DNA of 64,000 bases from CP2-2F sp034432555 (GTDB lineage Bacteria > Chloroflexota > Anaerolineae > Aggregatilineales > UBA2796). The stretch lies in the NCBI GenBank assembly GCA_034432555.1, contig DAOUBW010000016.1, positions 1-64,000 on the forward strand. The letters are read 5' to 3'. Shown one piece after another: positions 48,577 through 57,087 of the stretch; the first letter of the stretch is position 1, and the number at the start of each line of letters is the position of its first letter. Position numbers and translations under genes: made by a program. The notes under the pieces are model-generated. The model did not search any database. It was given only the letters and a program-made list of their open reading frames with translations, and was not told where the DNA came from.

Positions 48577-50934
48577 TTACTGGCGCGGCACGAAGGTTGG
48601 TGCAGCCTCTGGTGTGGCAGGTGGTGGCGTGATGGTTGCCCATCTGCCGGCAATTGGTTTATCCGCCGCTACTCCATAGATGATCTCGATGTCGGCAAAG
48701 CCTGTCTCTAGCGCATTCTTGAAATAGGTGATGCCGTTCGTTGGACGGAACACACCAACGCCATTGATGCCGTTTGCGTTCCAGTCGCCAGAGAATGGCA
48801 CATCGCCCGTGATGCCTAACACAAAGATATGATCTGCGTTTGGGATGCACCCATTGCAGGTTTGGTTGGTCAGGAAGAACCTATCACCGCGATAGATACC
48901 GATCGAGTCTTTGCCGTCACCATCCCAATCCCCTGCCAACGGCTGATCATTCGGATTGCCAAAGACCATCCCAAAATCGGCAAAGCCTGTGGTCAAGGCG
49001 TTCTTCAGGTAGACGATGCCGTTGCTTGGACGGAAGACGCCCACCGAGTCCTTGCCATCGCCATCCCAGTCACCGACGATTGGCATATCGCCCGTATTGC
49101 CCAGCACAAAACTGTAGACCACCGGTGCAGCGAAGGAATTTTCATTCTTCAAGAAGAACTCCCCCGTGCTTTGGCGGTAAATGCCGATGGTCGAGATGCC
49201 GTCACCGTTCCAATCACCCGCCACAGGCAGATCGCTGGGATCGCCGAATATAACGTTAATATCGGCAACGCCCGTTGTGTTGCTGTTGCGAAGGTAGAAG
49301 GTGGCGTTTGCAGGGCGGCGAATGCCAATCGTATCCGGCGGCAGCTTGCAGGTGACTGCGAGAGCATAGGTTGGCTGCCCTAGCTCGTTGCTGCGAAGCG
49401 TAACTGTGCCAGTGATCGGCGCTTTGGCGTGCGTGCAGCTAATGCTGAAGGTTTCGGCAGGATCGCCTTCCACCACAGCCAGCGGCAAACCCTCTACACT
49501 GATCGCGCTGTTGGTGTTGCTCTCTAGGCTTAGCACAAGCGTGGTGCCGACCTGCCCAATGTTTGCCACATCAAAGCTGGCACTGCTCACGTCACCCAAG
49601 TTGGCAGTGAAAGTCAGCGTGGTGGGCAGTTCGGGATCAGTCAGCATGATGGGCGAAGCGACGGTCACGCTTGCCTCATTGGAGGTGTTGTTGGCAGGCG
49701 TTGGGTCAAGTGAGGTGGTCTGCACGGTAACCTGATTGCTGATGGTGCTGCCGCCCACAGCATTCACATCCACGCGCACCGTCAAGATAAAGAGCAGATC
49801 GGCATCATTGGGAATGTTCTGGCGCGCACAAATAACATCGCCCGTGCCGCCTATGGGTGGCGTCTGGCACGACCAACCAGTGGGTGCGTTCAGCGAACGG
49901 TAGGTGGTTGCATCGGGGACGGTAAACGTCCAAACCACATCAGCAGCGCGGTCAGGTCCGTTGTTCACCAAATTGATTAAGTAGGTCAGCACACCGCCGC
50001 CCAGGATAGGATCAGGCGAAGCGCTGAGGGTTATCGCCAAATCCGCCACGCTGCGAACAATCGTCTCCACATTGCCCGTCACATTGTTGGCAGGCACAAG
50101 GTCAATAGAGGTGCCGTTGAAACTGGCAGTGTTGACGATCACGGTGTCGTTCGGCACGCCGGGCAAAATCTGTGTGACAAGCGTAAAGTTGGCAGTGCCA
50201 ACCTCAAATAGCTCGTATGTGCAGCTAACCGCGCCATTGGCGCCAACGCTTGGTGTAGTGCAGTTCCAACCGATGGGCGCATTGAGGGAGACAAAGCTCG
50301 TGTTGTTAGGTACAGATGTGTTAAGTGTGACATTCGTACCCGCATCCGGACCGACATTGTTGACCGTGATGCTGTAGGTCAGTTCGTCACCAGAGATCGG
50401 GCGATCCGGCGCCGCCGTCATCTGCACGCCCAAGTTTGCCGTGTTGTTCACGGTGATAGTGGTTTGGGCAGTGTTGTTGGATTCATCAGGATCGTTATTC
50501 GGATCGGCAACCGTGATCACCGAATTGGTGATTTGCGTGCCGCCCAACACCGTAGATTTAACGCGCACCACCACCGTAAAAACAGCGCTGGCACTGGCAG
50601 AAAAGCTGGCGCGTGAACAGGAGACCGTGCCGTTGCCGTCAATGGAAGGCGTGGTGCAGCTCCAGCCGCTAGGCGCACTCAACGAACGATAGCCCGTTTC
50701 AAGCGGAATAATATCTTGCCACAAGACATTGGTGGCAGCCTCAGGTCCATTGTTGGTCAACGTGACTGTGTAAGTAATATCGCCACCGATAGCTACAGGA
50801 TTTGGTGTGGCGCTCAGGGTAATGCTGAGATCAGCGCCGCTTTGGGCTTGGGCAATCGGCGGGTGGGCTGCCACCAGCGCCAATGCCGCACACACCAGCA
50901 AAAGCGACGCCTTTGCAAATAATGATTTGAACAT
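48577..50934 (-). CDS. DUF11-repeat surface protein with FG-GAP/VCBS-like repeats
   Basis: 785 residues from ATG 50934 (GAGG upstream). Signal peptide (MFKSLFAKASLLLVCAALAL, cleavage near AQAQ). Then three DUF11 modules of about 125 residues beginning ADLSITLSATPNPV, ANLGVQMTAAPDRP and ADLAITLSASPDPI, each with YTVTLTNNGP-type strands and a Cys pair around GWSC. A beta-sandwich follows, then five repeats of the pattern GDWNGDGISTIGIYR / GDWDGDGKDSVGVFR, whose Asp-rich loops suggest calcium binding. The protein should be an extracellular adhesin or sheath component. The DNA of the GDWDGDGKD repeats is also repetitive. No sortase signal or membrane anchor is visible. Confidence 0.88.
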   Translation of the reverse strand: MFKSLFAKASLLLVCAALALVAAHPPIAQAQSGADLSITLSATPNPVAIGGDITYTVTLTNNGPEAATNVLWQDIIPLETGYRSLSAPSGWSCTTPSIDGNGTVSCSRASFSASASAVFTVVVRVKSTVLGGTQITNSVITVADPNNDPDESNNTAQTTITVNNTANLGVQMTAAPDRPISGDELTYSITVNNVGPDAGTNVTLNTSVPNNTSFVSLNAPIGWNCTTPSVGANGAVSCTYELFEVGTANFTLVTQILPGVPNDTVIVNTASFNGTSIDLVPANNVTGNVETIVRSVADLAITLSASPDPILGGGVLTYLINLVNNGPDRAADVVWTFTVPDATTYRSLNAPTGWSCQTPPIGGTGDVICARQNIPNDADLLFILTVRVDVNAVGGSTISNQVTVQTTSLDPTPANNTSNEASVTVASPIMLTDPELPTTLTFTANLGDVSSASFDVANIGQVGTTLVLSLESNTNSAISVEGLPLAVVEGDPAETFSISCTHAKAPITGTVTLRSNELGQPTYALAVTCKLPPDTIGIRRPANATFYLRNSNTTGVADINVIFGDPSDLPVAGDWNGDGISTIGIYRQSTGEFFLKNENSFAAPVVYSFVLGNTGDMPIVGDWDGDGKDSVGVFRPSNGIVYLKNALTTGFADFGMVFGNPNDQPLAGDWDGDGKDSIGIYRGDRFFLTNQTCNGCIPNADHIFVLGITGDVPFSGDWNANGINGVGVFRPTNGITYFKNALETGFADIEIIYGVAADKPIAGRWATITPPPATPEAAPTFVPRQ

Positions 50935-51085
50935 AGCGGAATGCCTCATGACTCTATCAACATAGAATGCCTTGCGCCACAGGCAAAACAGGATGAAATA
51001 AATCAGGCGAACAGCGCATCTCGCCTAATTATATAGCTTAACCGAAGACGGGCATTCTATGGAACGTCAATTCATGAAATTTTTG

Positions 51086-52288
51086 TCAATGTGATGAAGT
51101 TGTAATTTGACCGCTGTGGACTTGCCACACCGCAGCTTTTCGCAGGAATTCAGCCGTGAAAATATCAGGTTCCGTCGTAGTGAGCAGCGCTTGCGAGGCG
51201 CTATGAATGCGTTCCAGCAGGAAGGCGCGCCGCTCAGAGTCCAGTTCAGCGATAAATTCATCCAGCAGCAGCACCGGTTCATCGCCCGTAGTGGCGCGCA
51301 TCCATGCCAGTTCCGCCAGCTTCAGGGCAAGCACAGCCGTGCGCGCCTGACCGCGTGAGCCATATAAGCCGAGATCGCGCCCATTCACAGAGAAACGCAG
51401 TTCGTCGCGTTGCGGTCCAATCAGAGTGATGCCGCGGGCAAATTCCTCGCGCTGATTTTCGGCAAGCGCTTTACGGAGCTGTGGTGCAATCTCGTCTGGT
51501 GTTAATTGGCGGTGCAAATCTAAGCCCACAAGGTCAAACGAGAGCTGCCCATCCGCACGGGCAGTTGGCAGAAAGCTAGGCAAATAGTGCAGTTCAAGGC
51601 GTTCGGCATCGTTGGTGAGCTGGCGATGCACATCGCTCGCCAACTGCTCCAGATCGCGCAGCAGGTGCTGCCTGCCCGCCACAAGAACGCTGCCGGCGTT
51701 CACCAACTGATCATCCCAGTAGGCGAGTTCGCGGGGCGTGGCGCGCCGCTCGCTAATTTGGCGCAGCAGGGCATTCCGCTGCGTCAGCGCTTTATCAAAG
51801 GTCTGCAAGGCAGCGGCGTAGCTTGGGTTGGTCTGGGCAAGTGTGATATTCAAGTAGCGGCGGCGGTCGGTCGGTGTGCCTTCCACCAACGCCAAATCTT
51901 GCGGCAAAAACATGACGACGTTCAGCACGCCCATTAAATCCAGCACGCGCTTTTTGCTGCCATTCACGCGGATTTCTTTGCGAAAGCCGCCGTTTTCTGT
52001 CTCTTTATAAATGGTGATGTCCAGCCGTGTCAGGTCGCTACGGCGGCTGCATATTTCAGCGCTCACGCGGATAAAGGGCAGCACTTCGCCCTCGGCGCGC
52101 CAATTGAGCAATTGCCGATCAGAGGTCGTCCACGGTGAGCGCCCTGTGGCAAGGTAGTAGATCGACTCCAGCAGGCTGGTTTTGCCCTGCGCGTTTGCGC
52201 CGCACAGCAGGACTGCCCCTTCGGGCATGGGCAGTTCAAGGCGCGCATAACCGCGAAAATTGGTTAGCGAGAGGTGTAGCAGGCGCAT
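51086..52288 (-). CDS. recF: DNA replication and repair protein RecF
   Basis: 400 residues from ATG 52288. An SMC-like ATPase that loads RecA at gaps with RecO and RecR. N-terminal HLSLTNFRGYARLEL and Walker A CGANAQGKTSLLES are diagnostic. The middle has LPQDLALVEGTPTDRRRYL, and the C-terminal Walker B/signature region reads SRGQARTAVLALKLAE with EPVLLLDEFIAELDSERR. It is not beside dnaA, dnaN or gyrB but at the end of an operon with a Rieske protein, a TusA-like protein and a membrane protein. A longer frame from TTG 52309 would overlap the upstream gene; 52288 starts 11 bases after its stop. Confidence 0.93.
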   Translation of the reverse strand: MRLLHLSLTNFRGYARLELPMPEGAVLLCGANAQGKTSLLESIYYLATGRSPWTTSDRQLLNWRAEGEVLPFIRVSAEICSRRSDLTRLDITIYKETENGGFRKEIRVNGSKKRVLDLMGVLNVVMFLPQDLALVEGTPTDRRRYLNITLAQTNPSYAAALQTFDKALTQRNALLRQISERRATPRELAYWDDQLVNAGSVLVAGRQHLLRDLEQLASDVHRQLTNDAERLELHYLPSFLPTARADGQLSFDLVGLDLHRQLTPDEIAPQLRKALAENQREEFARGITLIGPQRDELRFSVNGRDLGLYGSRGQARTAVLALKLAELAWMRATTGDEPVLLLDEFIAELDSERRAFLLERIHSASQALLTTTEPDIFTAEFLRKAAVWQVHSGQITTSSH

Positions 52289-52298
52289 TGTGCAGTGC

Positions 52299-52970
52299 TT
52301 AACGCTCAATCAGGCGGATAGCGTTGGTGACGGGCAAAAAAACGCTCGTTTCATAGGCGCGGAAGAAGGGGGCTTCTGCCTGTGCGCCAATGTAGAGCCA
52401 GCGCCCATCTGGCAGGCGCATCAGGACAATGGTCAGTTCGTTGCCACGCTCAAAGCCGCGCACAATGGCAGCGGGATAGGGCGAGCCACCGTAGGGCGTG
52501 GACTCTTTGAAGCGCGGACCGTTACGGTTGAGTGCTTCGACGAGGGCATCGAGCTGTTCGGTGGGTTTCTCTAGGTCAGTGCGGAAGTTCAACTGACGGC
52601 TGAAAATGGGCAGCGCATCAACCACCACATATAGAAATGGTGCGGCAGTGGTGCGCGTATCGCCGCTGCCATCGGCAGACAGCACAAAGCGGTTGGCATC
52701 AAGGATGGTTGGTGCGCTCCAGTTGGAAGGGGCGAGCATAGTGATGCCGAACTGGTCTAAGGTGATTTCGCGCAGTTCGGCGGGCTGTGCATAGGTGCGC
52801 GTTGGCACTGCGGCAAGGCTCTGCCTGCCGTAGTGTTCAATCCCCAGCATGATGATCAGGGTGAGTGCGGTAAAAACGGCGATCAACACCAACCATTCAC
52901 GGCGAAATGGCTTGCCACTCTCGGCGGGATCAGCCGCTATTTCAGGCAACGGCTCACTGTGTTCAGACAT
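52299..52970 (-). CDS. Single-pass membrane protein, PsbP/DcrB-like, function unknown
   Basis: 223 residues. A hydrophilic N-terminus (residues 1-27), one membrane helix (WLVLIAVFTALTLIIMLGI), then a soluble extracytoplasmic domain. The part LDQFGITMLAPSNWSAP with DANRFVLS, and later GRWLYIGAQAEA, resembles the strand order of DcrB/PsbP/DUF1795 proteins. The match is by pattern only. It lies between the TusA-like gene (8-base gap) and recF. Confidence 0.65.
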   Translation of the reverse strand: MSEHSEPLPEIAADPAESGKPFRREWLVLIAVFTALTLIIMLGIEHYGRQSLAAVPTRTYAQPAELREITLDQFGITMLAPSNWSAPTILDANRFVLSADGSGDTRTTAAPFLYVVVDALPIFSRQLNFRTDLEKPTEQLDALVEALNRNGPRFKESTPYGGSPYPAAIVRGFERGNELTIVLMRLPDGRWLYIGAQAEAPFFRAYETSVFLPVTNAIRLIER

Positions 52971-52978
52971 TCAGGCAA

Positions 52979-53227
52979 TTAGCCTTTCTCAATCACAAAG
53001 CGCCAGCGATCGTCAGGCAAGCGCTCGCAGCAGGCGAGGGTGAACTCACGGGCTTCGCACCAGGCGCTGATCTTCGCCGCAGCCTCAGGATCACTGCTGA
53101 TGTATTCAAGGGCTTCGCCAGCGGGCAAACGCGCCATGCGGCTGGCAAGGTAGAGCAGCACCTCATAACATATCTCAAGGTTGGAGGTGAACGTCTCGCC
53201 AATTGGCTGTTCCGCCCTGTGCATCAT
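52979..53227 (-). CDS. TusA/SirA-like sulfur-carrier family protein
   Basis: 82 residues from ATG 53227, which overlaps the stop of the Rieske gene (ATGA). The fold order EICYEVLLYLASRMARLPAGEALEYISSDP, ISAWCEAREFTLACCERLP, WRFVIEKG is that of the TusA family. The family's catalytic Cys in the CP-x-P motif near the N-terminus is here EICYEV, without the following Pro. It may therefore be a non-canonical member or a redox/metal protein (CC pair in LACCER). Confidence 0.7.
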   Translation of the reverse strand: MMHRAEQPIGETFTSNLEICYEVLLYLASRMARLPAGEALEYISSDPEAAAKISAWCEAREFTLACCERLPDDRWRFVIEKG

Positions 53228-53604
53228 GAGAGCCGTACACGCACTTTCTCGGCGCTCTCTGCCTGCCATGCCAAGTAGACTACACCCCCGCGTACCTCTG
53301 TCTCGTAAACACGCAATGCTTTGCGCTGCTTGATTTCGTCAGTGAGTGTGGTTGCCCAGCTTTGCACACTGCCATCACGCAGATCGAATTGGCTGCCGTG
53401 CAGGTTGCAGGTGATCAGGCAGTTGCTCACTTTGGCATCTTTCAGGGCGTAGAGCATATGGGTACAATAGCCTTGCAGCACATGCGCGCTTTCGCCGCAG
53501 CGGGCAATCACAAGGCGTTGGTTGTTCACATGGACATTGACGGCACGGTCAGCGGGTAAATCGCTCAAATCACAAACGCGCACCCAAACTTTATTGCTAG
53601 ACAT
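53224..53604 (-). CDS. Rieske [2Fe-2S] ferredoxin-like protein
   Basis: 126 residues, single Rieske domain. The cluster ligands are in GYCTHMLYAL (C-x-H) and ITCNLHGSQFDL (C-x-x-H), followed by the usual FDLRDG strand. No signal sequence, so it is a soluble cytoplasmic electron carrier, like the ferredoxin subunits of dioxygenases or NirD-type proteins. No oxygenase is encoded nearby. It is the first gene of the minus-strand group that ends with recF. Confidence 0.9.
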   Translation of the reverse strand: MSSNKVWVRVCDLSDLPADRAVNVHVNNQRLVIARCGESAHVLQGYCTHMLYALKDAKVSNCLITCNLHGSQFDLRDGSVQSWATTLTDEIKQRKALRVYETEVRGGVVYLAWQAESAEKVRVRLS

Positions 53605-53687
53605 GGCAGCAGGCGCTCTCTTTACGTTAAAGATGTGCCTTTATTTTAGCAGAGCAGCGCTAGAATTCCAACATTTGTTCGTGCCGT

Positions 53688-53870
53688 TTCACCCCACCCT
53701 AAATCCTGCCACGCGTGCCAGGTGGGAGTTTCCCGCCTACCGCCGATCCCCTTTCCCTGCTGGCGGGGAAAGGGCTAGGGATAGGGGTTCTTCCTCTCGT
53801 GCGGCGGGGTAAGGCTATCTAGAGCGATCCACACATGTTTTCGCAGCACATACCCTTGATCTTCACCACT
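53688..53870. repeat. MITE-like palindromic repeat, copy C, with shared tail
   Basis: The fullest copy. It starts TTTCACCCCACCCTAAATCC, contains a TGCCAcgcgTGCCA-type and the CCCCTTTCCC/GGGAAAGGG palindromes, then CTAGGGATAGGGG, and ends CGGCGGGGTAAGG. The ends TTTCACCCC and GGGGTAAGG are terminal inverted repeats. The tail to about 53870 (GTTTTCGCAGCACATACCC, GATCTTCACCACT) resembles the tail beside copy B, where the core lies in the opposite orientation. It fills the 285-base gap between the Rieske gene and the ABC ATPase gene. Confidence 0.8.
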
Positions 53871-53889
53871 AGCGTGCGCCATTTCCGAG

Positions 53890-54831
53890 CTACGCACGTT
53901 CGTCTACCTCATCACGCTGATGCACGGTCAATTCAAGGAAAATATCCTCAAGCGACATAGCGAGCGGGCGCAGTTCGAGCAGCTCTAGTCCCGCCGCCGT
54001 GATAGCGCCCGCCAAACGCGCCCGAATATCCACACCACGCCGCGCCTCTACACTGAATCCATCGTTAATGGGCGTAACGTCGGCAACGCCGGTGACATTT
54101 CCCAGCAGTCTGCGCGCCGCCTCTACCGACTCTGCTTTGCCAACCCGCACAAACAGCCGCGCTCCCTGCTGAAGTTGTTCGCGCAGCGCCTCAGGCTTAT
54201 CCATCGCCACAATAGCGCCCCGATCAATGATCACCACGCGATCACAGACCTGTTCCGCCTCGCTGAGGATGTGCGTGCTGAACATAACAGTATGATTTTT
54301 GCCCAAACTACGGACAAGATCACGCACTTCAAGCGTCTGGCGCGGATCAAGCCCAATGGTTGGCTCATCAAGGATCAGCACTTGCGGATCGTGGACGAGC
54401 GCTTGCGCCAGACCGACGCGCTGGCGCATTCCTTTGGAGATGCTGCGGATCAGGCTTTGGCGGCGGCTCTCCATGCCAACGGCGCGCAGCACATCCTCGG
54501 CACGGCTGGCAGCCTGCGGCACGCCGCGCAGTTCTGCCACATATTTCACGTAGCCATGCACGGTCATATCTGGGTAGAGCGGCACCGTTTCGGGCAGATA
54601 GCCAACGCGCTTACGCACTTCAAGGGAATCGGTCAACACATCATACCCAGCGACGGATGCCTTACCGCTGGTCGGCGGCATGTAGCCGGTCAAAATCCGC
54701 ATGGTGGTTGTTTTGCCGGCACCATTCGGACCGAGAAAGCCGAGAATCTCGCCGCTTTCAGCCTGAAAGGTGATGCCGCGCAGCGCGGTGAAGCGCCCAT
54801 AGCGCTTGGTGAGCGATTCGGCAGTAATCAT
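53890..54831 (-). CDS. ABC transporter ATP-binding protein (ABC-2 type exporter)
   Basis: 313 residues. Walker A GPNGAGKTTT, Q-loop region VGYLPETVPLYPD (with Glu replacing the usual Gln, as in the GldA/NatA subgroup), signature SKGMRQRVGLAQAL, Walker B LILDEPTIGLDP, and switch His in MFSTHILSEAEQ. The C-terminal 85 residues form the extra domain seen in CcmA/DrrA-type exporters. The ABC-2 permease that it needs is not encoded next to it; the downstream side is occupied by the repeat element. It lies three bases after the deacetylase gene. Confidence 0.9.
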   Translation of the reverse strand: MITAESLTKRYGRFTALRGITFQAESGEILGFLGPNGAGKTTTMRILTGYMPPTSGKASVAGYDVLTDSLEVRKRVGYLPETVPLYPDMTVHGYVKYVAELRGVPQAASRAEDVLRAVGMESRRQSLIRSISKGMRQRVGLAQALVHDPQVLILDEPTIGLDPRQTLEVRDLVRSLGKNHTVMFSTHILSEAEQVCDRVVIIDRGAIVAMDKPEALREQLQQGARLFVRVGKAESVEAARRLLGNVTGVADVTPINDGFSVEARRGVDIRARLAGAITAAGLELLELRPLAMSLEDIFLELTVHQRDEVDERA

Positions 54832-54834
54832 GCC

Positions 54835-55860
54835 CTACAACCCATGCACAGCCTTCAGGCGCTCGATCAAATCGCTAATGTTCGGCTCAGCGTGCGGCGC
54901 AGCACCTATCGGATCGCTGACCGTCTGTCTGCCAAGCAGTGCATACGCCACGTTCAACATGCCATAGCTCAGCACCTCAAGATCGTAGCCGCCTTCCTGC
55001 ACGAAGATGATCTTTCCGCCGCACAATTCCTCTGCCATGCGGATTAGTTCACGGCTCAGGTGCGCGTAACCGCTCAAGGAAAGCTGCAAGCCGCCTAATG
55101 GATCGCGCCAATGCGCATCAAAGCCGGCAGAGATAATCATCAGCTCAGGGCGAAAACGGCGCGCTGCTGCCCACAGCACTTCCTCATAAATGCGCCCAAA
55201 GCCCTGATCGCCCACACCGACAGGTAACGGCACATTGAGCGTCGCGCTTTTGCCGTTGCCTTCGCCTGTTTCGTTGAGCGCGCCCGTGCCGGGATACCAC
55301 GGTGATTGGTGTGTGGAGGAGAAATAGACCGTGTCATCCTTGTAGAAAATATCCTGTGTGCCGTTGCCGTGATGTACGTCGTAATCTACGATCAGGATGC
55401 GCGTTATGCCATAGCGCGCTTGGGCATGGCGCGCAGCCAGCGCCACATTTGCCAGCAGGCAAAAGCCCATCGCCATATCGGGAATGGCATGATGTCCCGG
55501 CGGACGAGTCGCCACCAAGGCGTTATGCGCCTCACCGCTGCAAACGGCATCCACCGCGCGCAGTGCCGCACCACTGGAAAGGCGCGCCGCGTTCAGCGAC
55601 TCTGGTAGGGCGTAGGTGTCTGCGCCAAGCTGCACGCCCGATTGTCTTTCCGTCCACTTGAGCAGATCGAGATACTCTTGTGTATGCACACTCAGAATCT
55701 GTGCGTCGCTGATCGGCTCTGGCGTCAGCGCTAGCATGTGATCCGTCACTTGGGACTCGCTAAGGCGCGCATGAACTGCTGCCAAGCGTGCCGCGCTCTC
55801 CACATGCCCACTAAGCGTATGTACCTGCACACGCGCATCGCTGATGTAAGCTGTTGTCAC
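54835..55860 (-). CDS. Class II histone-deacetylase-like amidohydrolase
   Basis: 341 residues from GTG 55860 (AGAGAG upstream). The zinc and charge-relay motifs of the arginase/deacetylase fold are intact: ATRPPGHHAIPD, VDYDVHHGNGTQD, SAGFDAHWRDPLGG and QEGGYDLE. Bacterial members deacetylate acetylpolyamines, acetoin-utilisation targets (AcuC) or protein lysines. It is most similar in style to class II-like/acetylpolyamine amidohydrolases. It sits between a pseudo-histidine-kinase gene (15-base gap) and an ABC ATPase gene (3-base gap), in one transcription unit. Confidence 0.9.
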   Translation of the reverse strand: MTTAYISDARVQVHTLSGHVESAARLAAVHARLSESQVTDHMLALTPEPISDAQILSVHTQEYLDLLKWTERQSGVQLGADTYALPESLNAARLSSGAALRAVDAVCSGEAHNALVATRPPGHHAIPDMAMGFCLLANVALAARHAQARYGITRILIVDYDVHHGNGTQDIFYKDDTVYFSSTHQSPWYPGTGALNETGEGNGKSATLNVPLPVGVGDQGFGRIYEEVLWAAARRFRPELMIISAGFDAHWRDPLGGLQLSLSGYAHLSRELIRMAEELCGGKIIFVQEGGYDLEVLSYGMLNVAYALLGRQTVSDPIGAAPHAEPNISDLIERLKAVHGL

Positions 55861-55875
55861 TGTCGCTCTCTCTGG

Positions 55876-56988
55876 CTATGAACCGGGCAGCTTAATGCTG
55901 AAGGTGCTGCCAACGCCTTCTTCACTCTCATACCAAATGCGCCCGCCCATGGCGTCTAGCTCCGCCTTCACCAGATAGAGGCTGATTCCGTAGCCAAACT
56001 CTGCCATGATTTGCGGCTGGCGCGCTCGTTGGAACGGTGCAAAGACGCGATCCGCCTCTTTGGCACGAATGCCGCAGCCCTGATCAGCCACGTCAATTTG
56101 CACGACATCACTTGGTGTCAGGCGGTCAGCACGCAAAATGACGGGCGATTCTTTCGGGCTGTATATAATCGCGTTCCGCAGCACATCGTGCAATGCCTTC
56201 CGCAGATACTCAGCAGAGGCGCCAACGGTGAGTGTGCTTGGAATCTGCACAATCAGCCTGTCACGCAGCACTTCCGAGTGAATCGCATCAAGCGGCTGCT
56301 CTTGGATGAGCGACTCTAGGAAATCTTCAACGAAATCCGCCAGTTTGATCTTACGCCGATCACGGTTGACCAAAGTTGGCAACTGCCCTGTGCGGAGCAG
56401 TTCCAGCCGATAGAGCAGGTCTAGCAGCATCTCCAGCCGATACATATGTGTGGCGATGATCTCGGCAAAGCCTTTGACGCGCCCCGCCAATTGGTCAGCA
56501 GTCATGCCCGGCGGACGCTTCCGCATAAGCTGCATGATCAAATCAGCGTGACCGCGTGTACTTTCGACGGCAAGGCGTGCTTCTGTGCGGAAGGTGGACA
56601 TAAACTCGCGCAGGGCAACCCAGTCAGTTTGCTCCATGCTGATGAGCGTGTAAAGCTGACCATCGTTGCCCGTTACCGAAACTGCCCAGCATGGAATATA
56701 GGTTCCCGTCAGCAGAGTGTGAAAGCGGACAGGCTCACCGCTGCTAAGCGCCCGTGCGCGAATATCGTGTGCGCCAGGGCCTTCAACACGGCGTGCATCC
56801 AGCAGCATGGCAGCCGCCAGCCAGCCTTCAGCGCGAATAAGCGTCAAGTTCGGTCCGAGCAGCACGCGTGCCGCCTCGTTATCCATCACAAGGCGATCCG
56901 CCGCATCAAAAACGAGAATACCATAGCCCATGCGGTCAATTAAGCGGCGCAGGTTTAGGTTAGGTGGCGTAGGTTTTGATTCGCTCAT
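55876..56988 (-). CDS. PAS-domain histidine-kinase-like protein lacking the phosphoacceptor His
   Basis: 370 residues, no membrane segment. A PAS-like domain (MGYGILVFDAADRLVMDNEAA) covers about residues 15-120. The dimerisation helix reads FMSTFRTEARLAVESTRGHADL (about 129-150). Aligned with the usual S-x-x-S-H-E-L-R-T-P-L, Thr135 stands where the phosphorylated His should be. The ATPase domain (about 240-370) is well kept: N-box ALHDVLRNAIIYSP, G1 VADQGCGIR, G2 FGYGISLYLVK. It may be a pseudokinase, use another acceptor, or regulate partners by ATP binding. It heads an operon with the deacetylase and ABC ATPase genes. Confidence 0.8.
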   Translation of the reverse strand: MSESKPTPPNLNLRRLIDRMGYGILVFDAADRLVMDNEAARVLLGPNLTLIRAEGWLAAAMLLDARRVEGPGAHDIRARALSSGEPVRFHTLLTGTYIPCWAVSVTGNDGQLYTLISMEQTDWVALREFMSTFRTEARLAVESTRGHADLIMQLMRKRPPGMTADQLAGRVKGFAEIIATHMYRLEMLLDLLYRLELLRTGQLPTLVNRDRRKIKLADFVEDFLESLIQEQPLDAIHSEVLRDRLIVQIPSTLTVGASAEYLRKALHDVLRNAIIYSPKESPVILRADRLTPSDVVQIDVADQGCGIRAKEADRVFAPFQRARQPQIMAEFGYGISLYLVKAELDAMGGRIWYESEEGVGSTFSIKLPGS

Positions 56989-57087
56989 GGTACAGCTTTC
57001 ACTTCCCGCCCATGCCGATACACGCCCACTAGCTTAGCACGCGCTTGCCGTTTTATGCAAAGTGCCGTACAGCCTTGCTACCAAATG

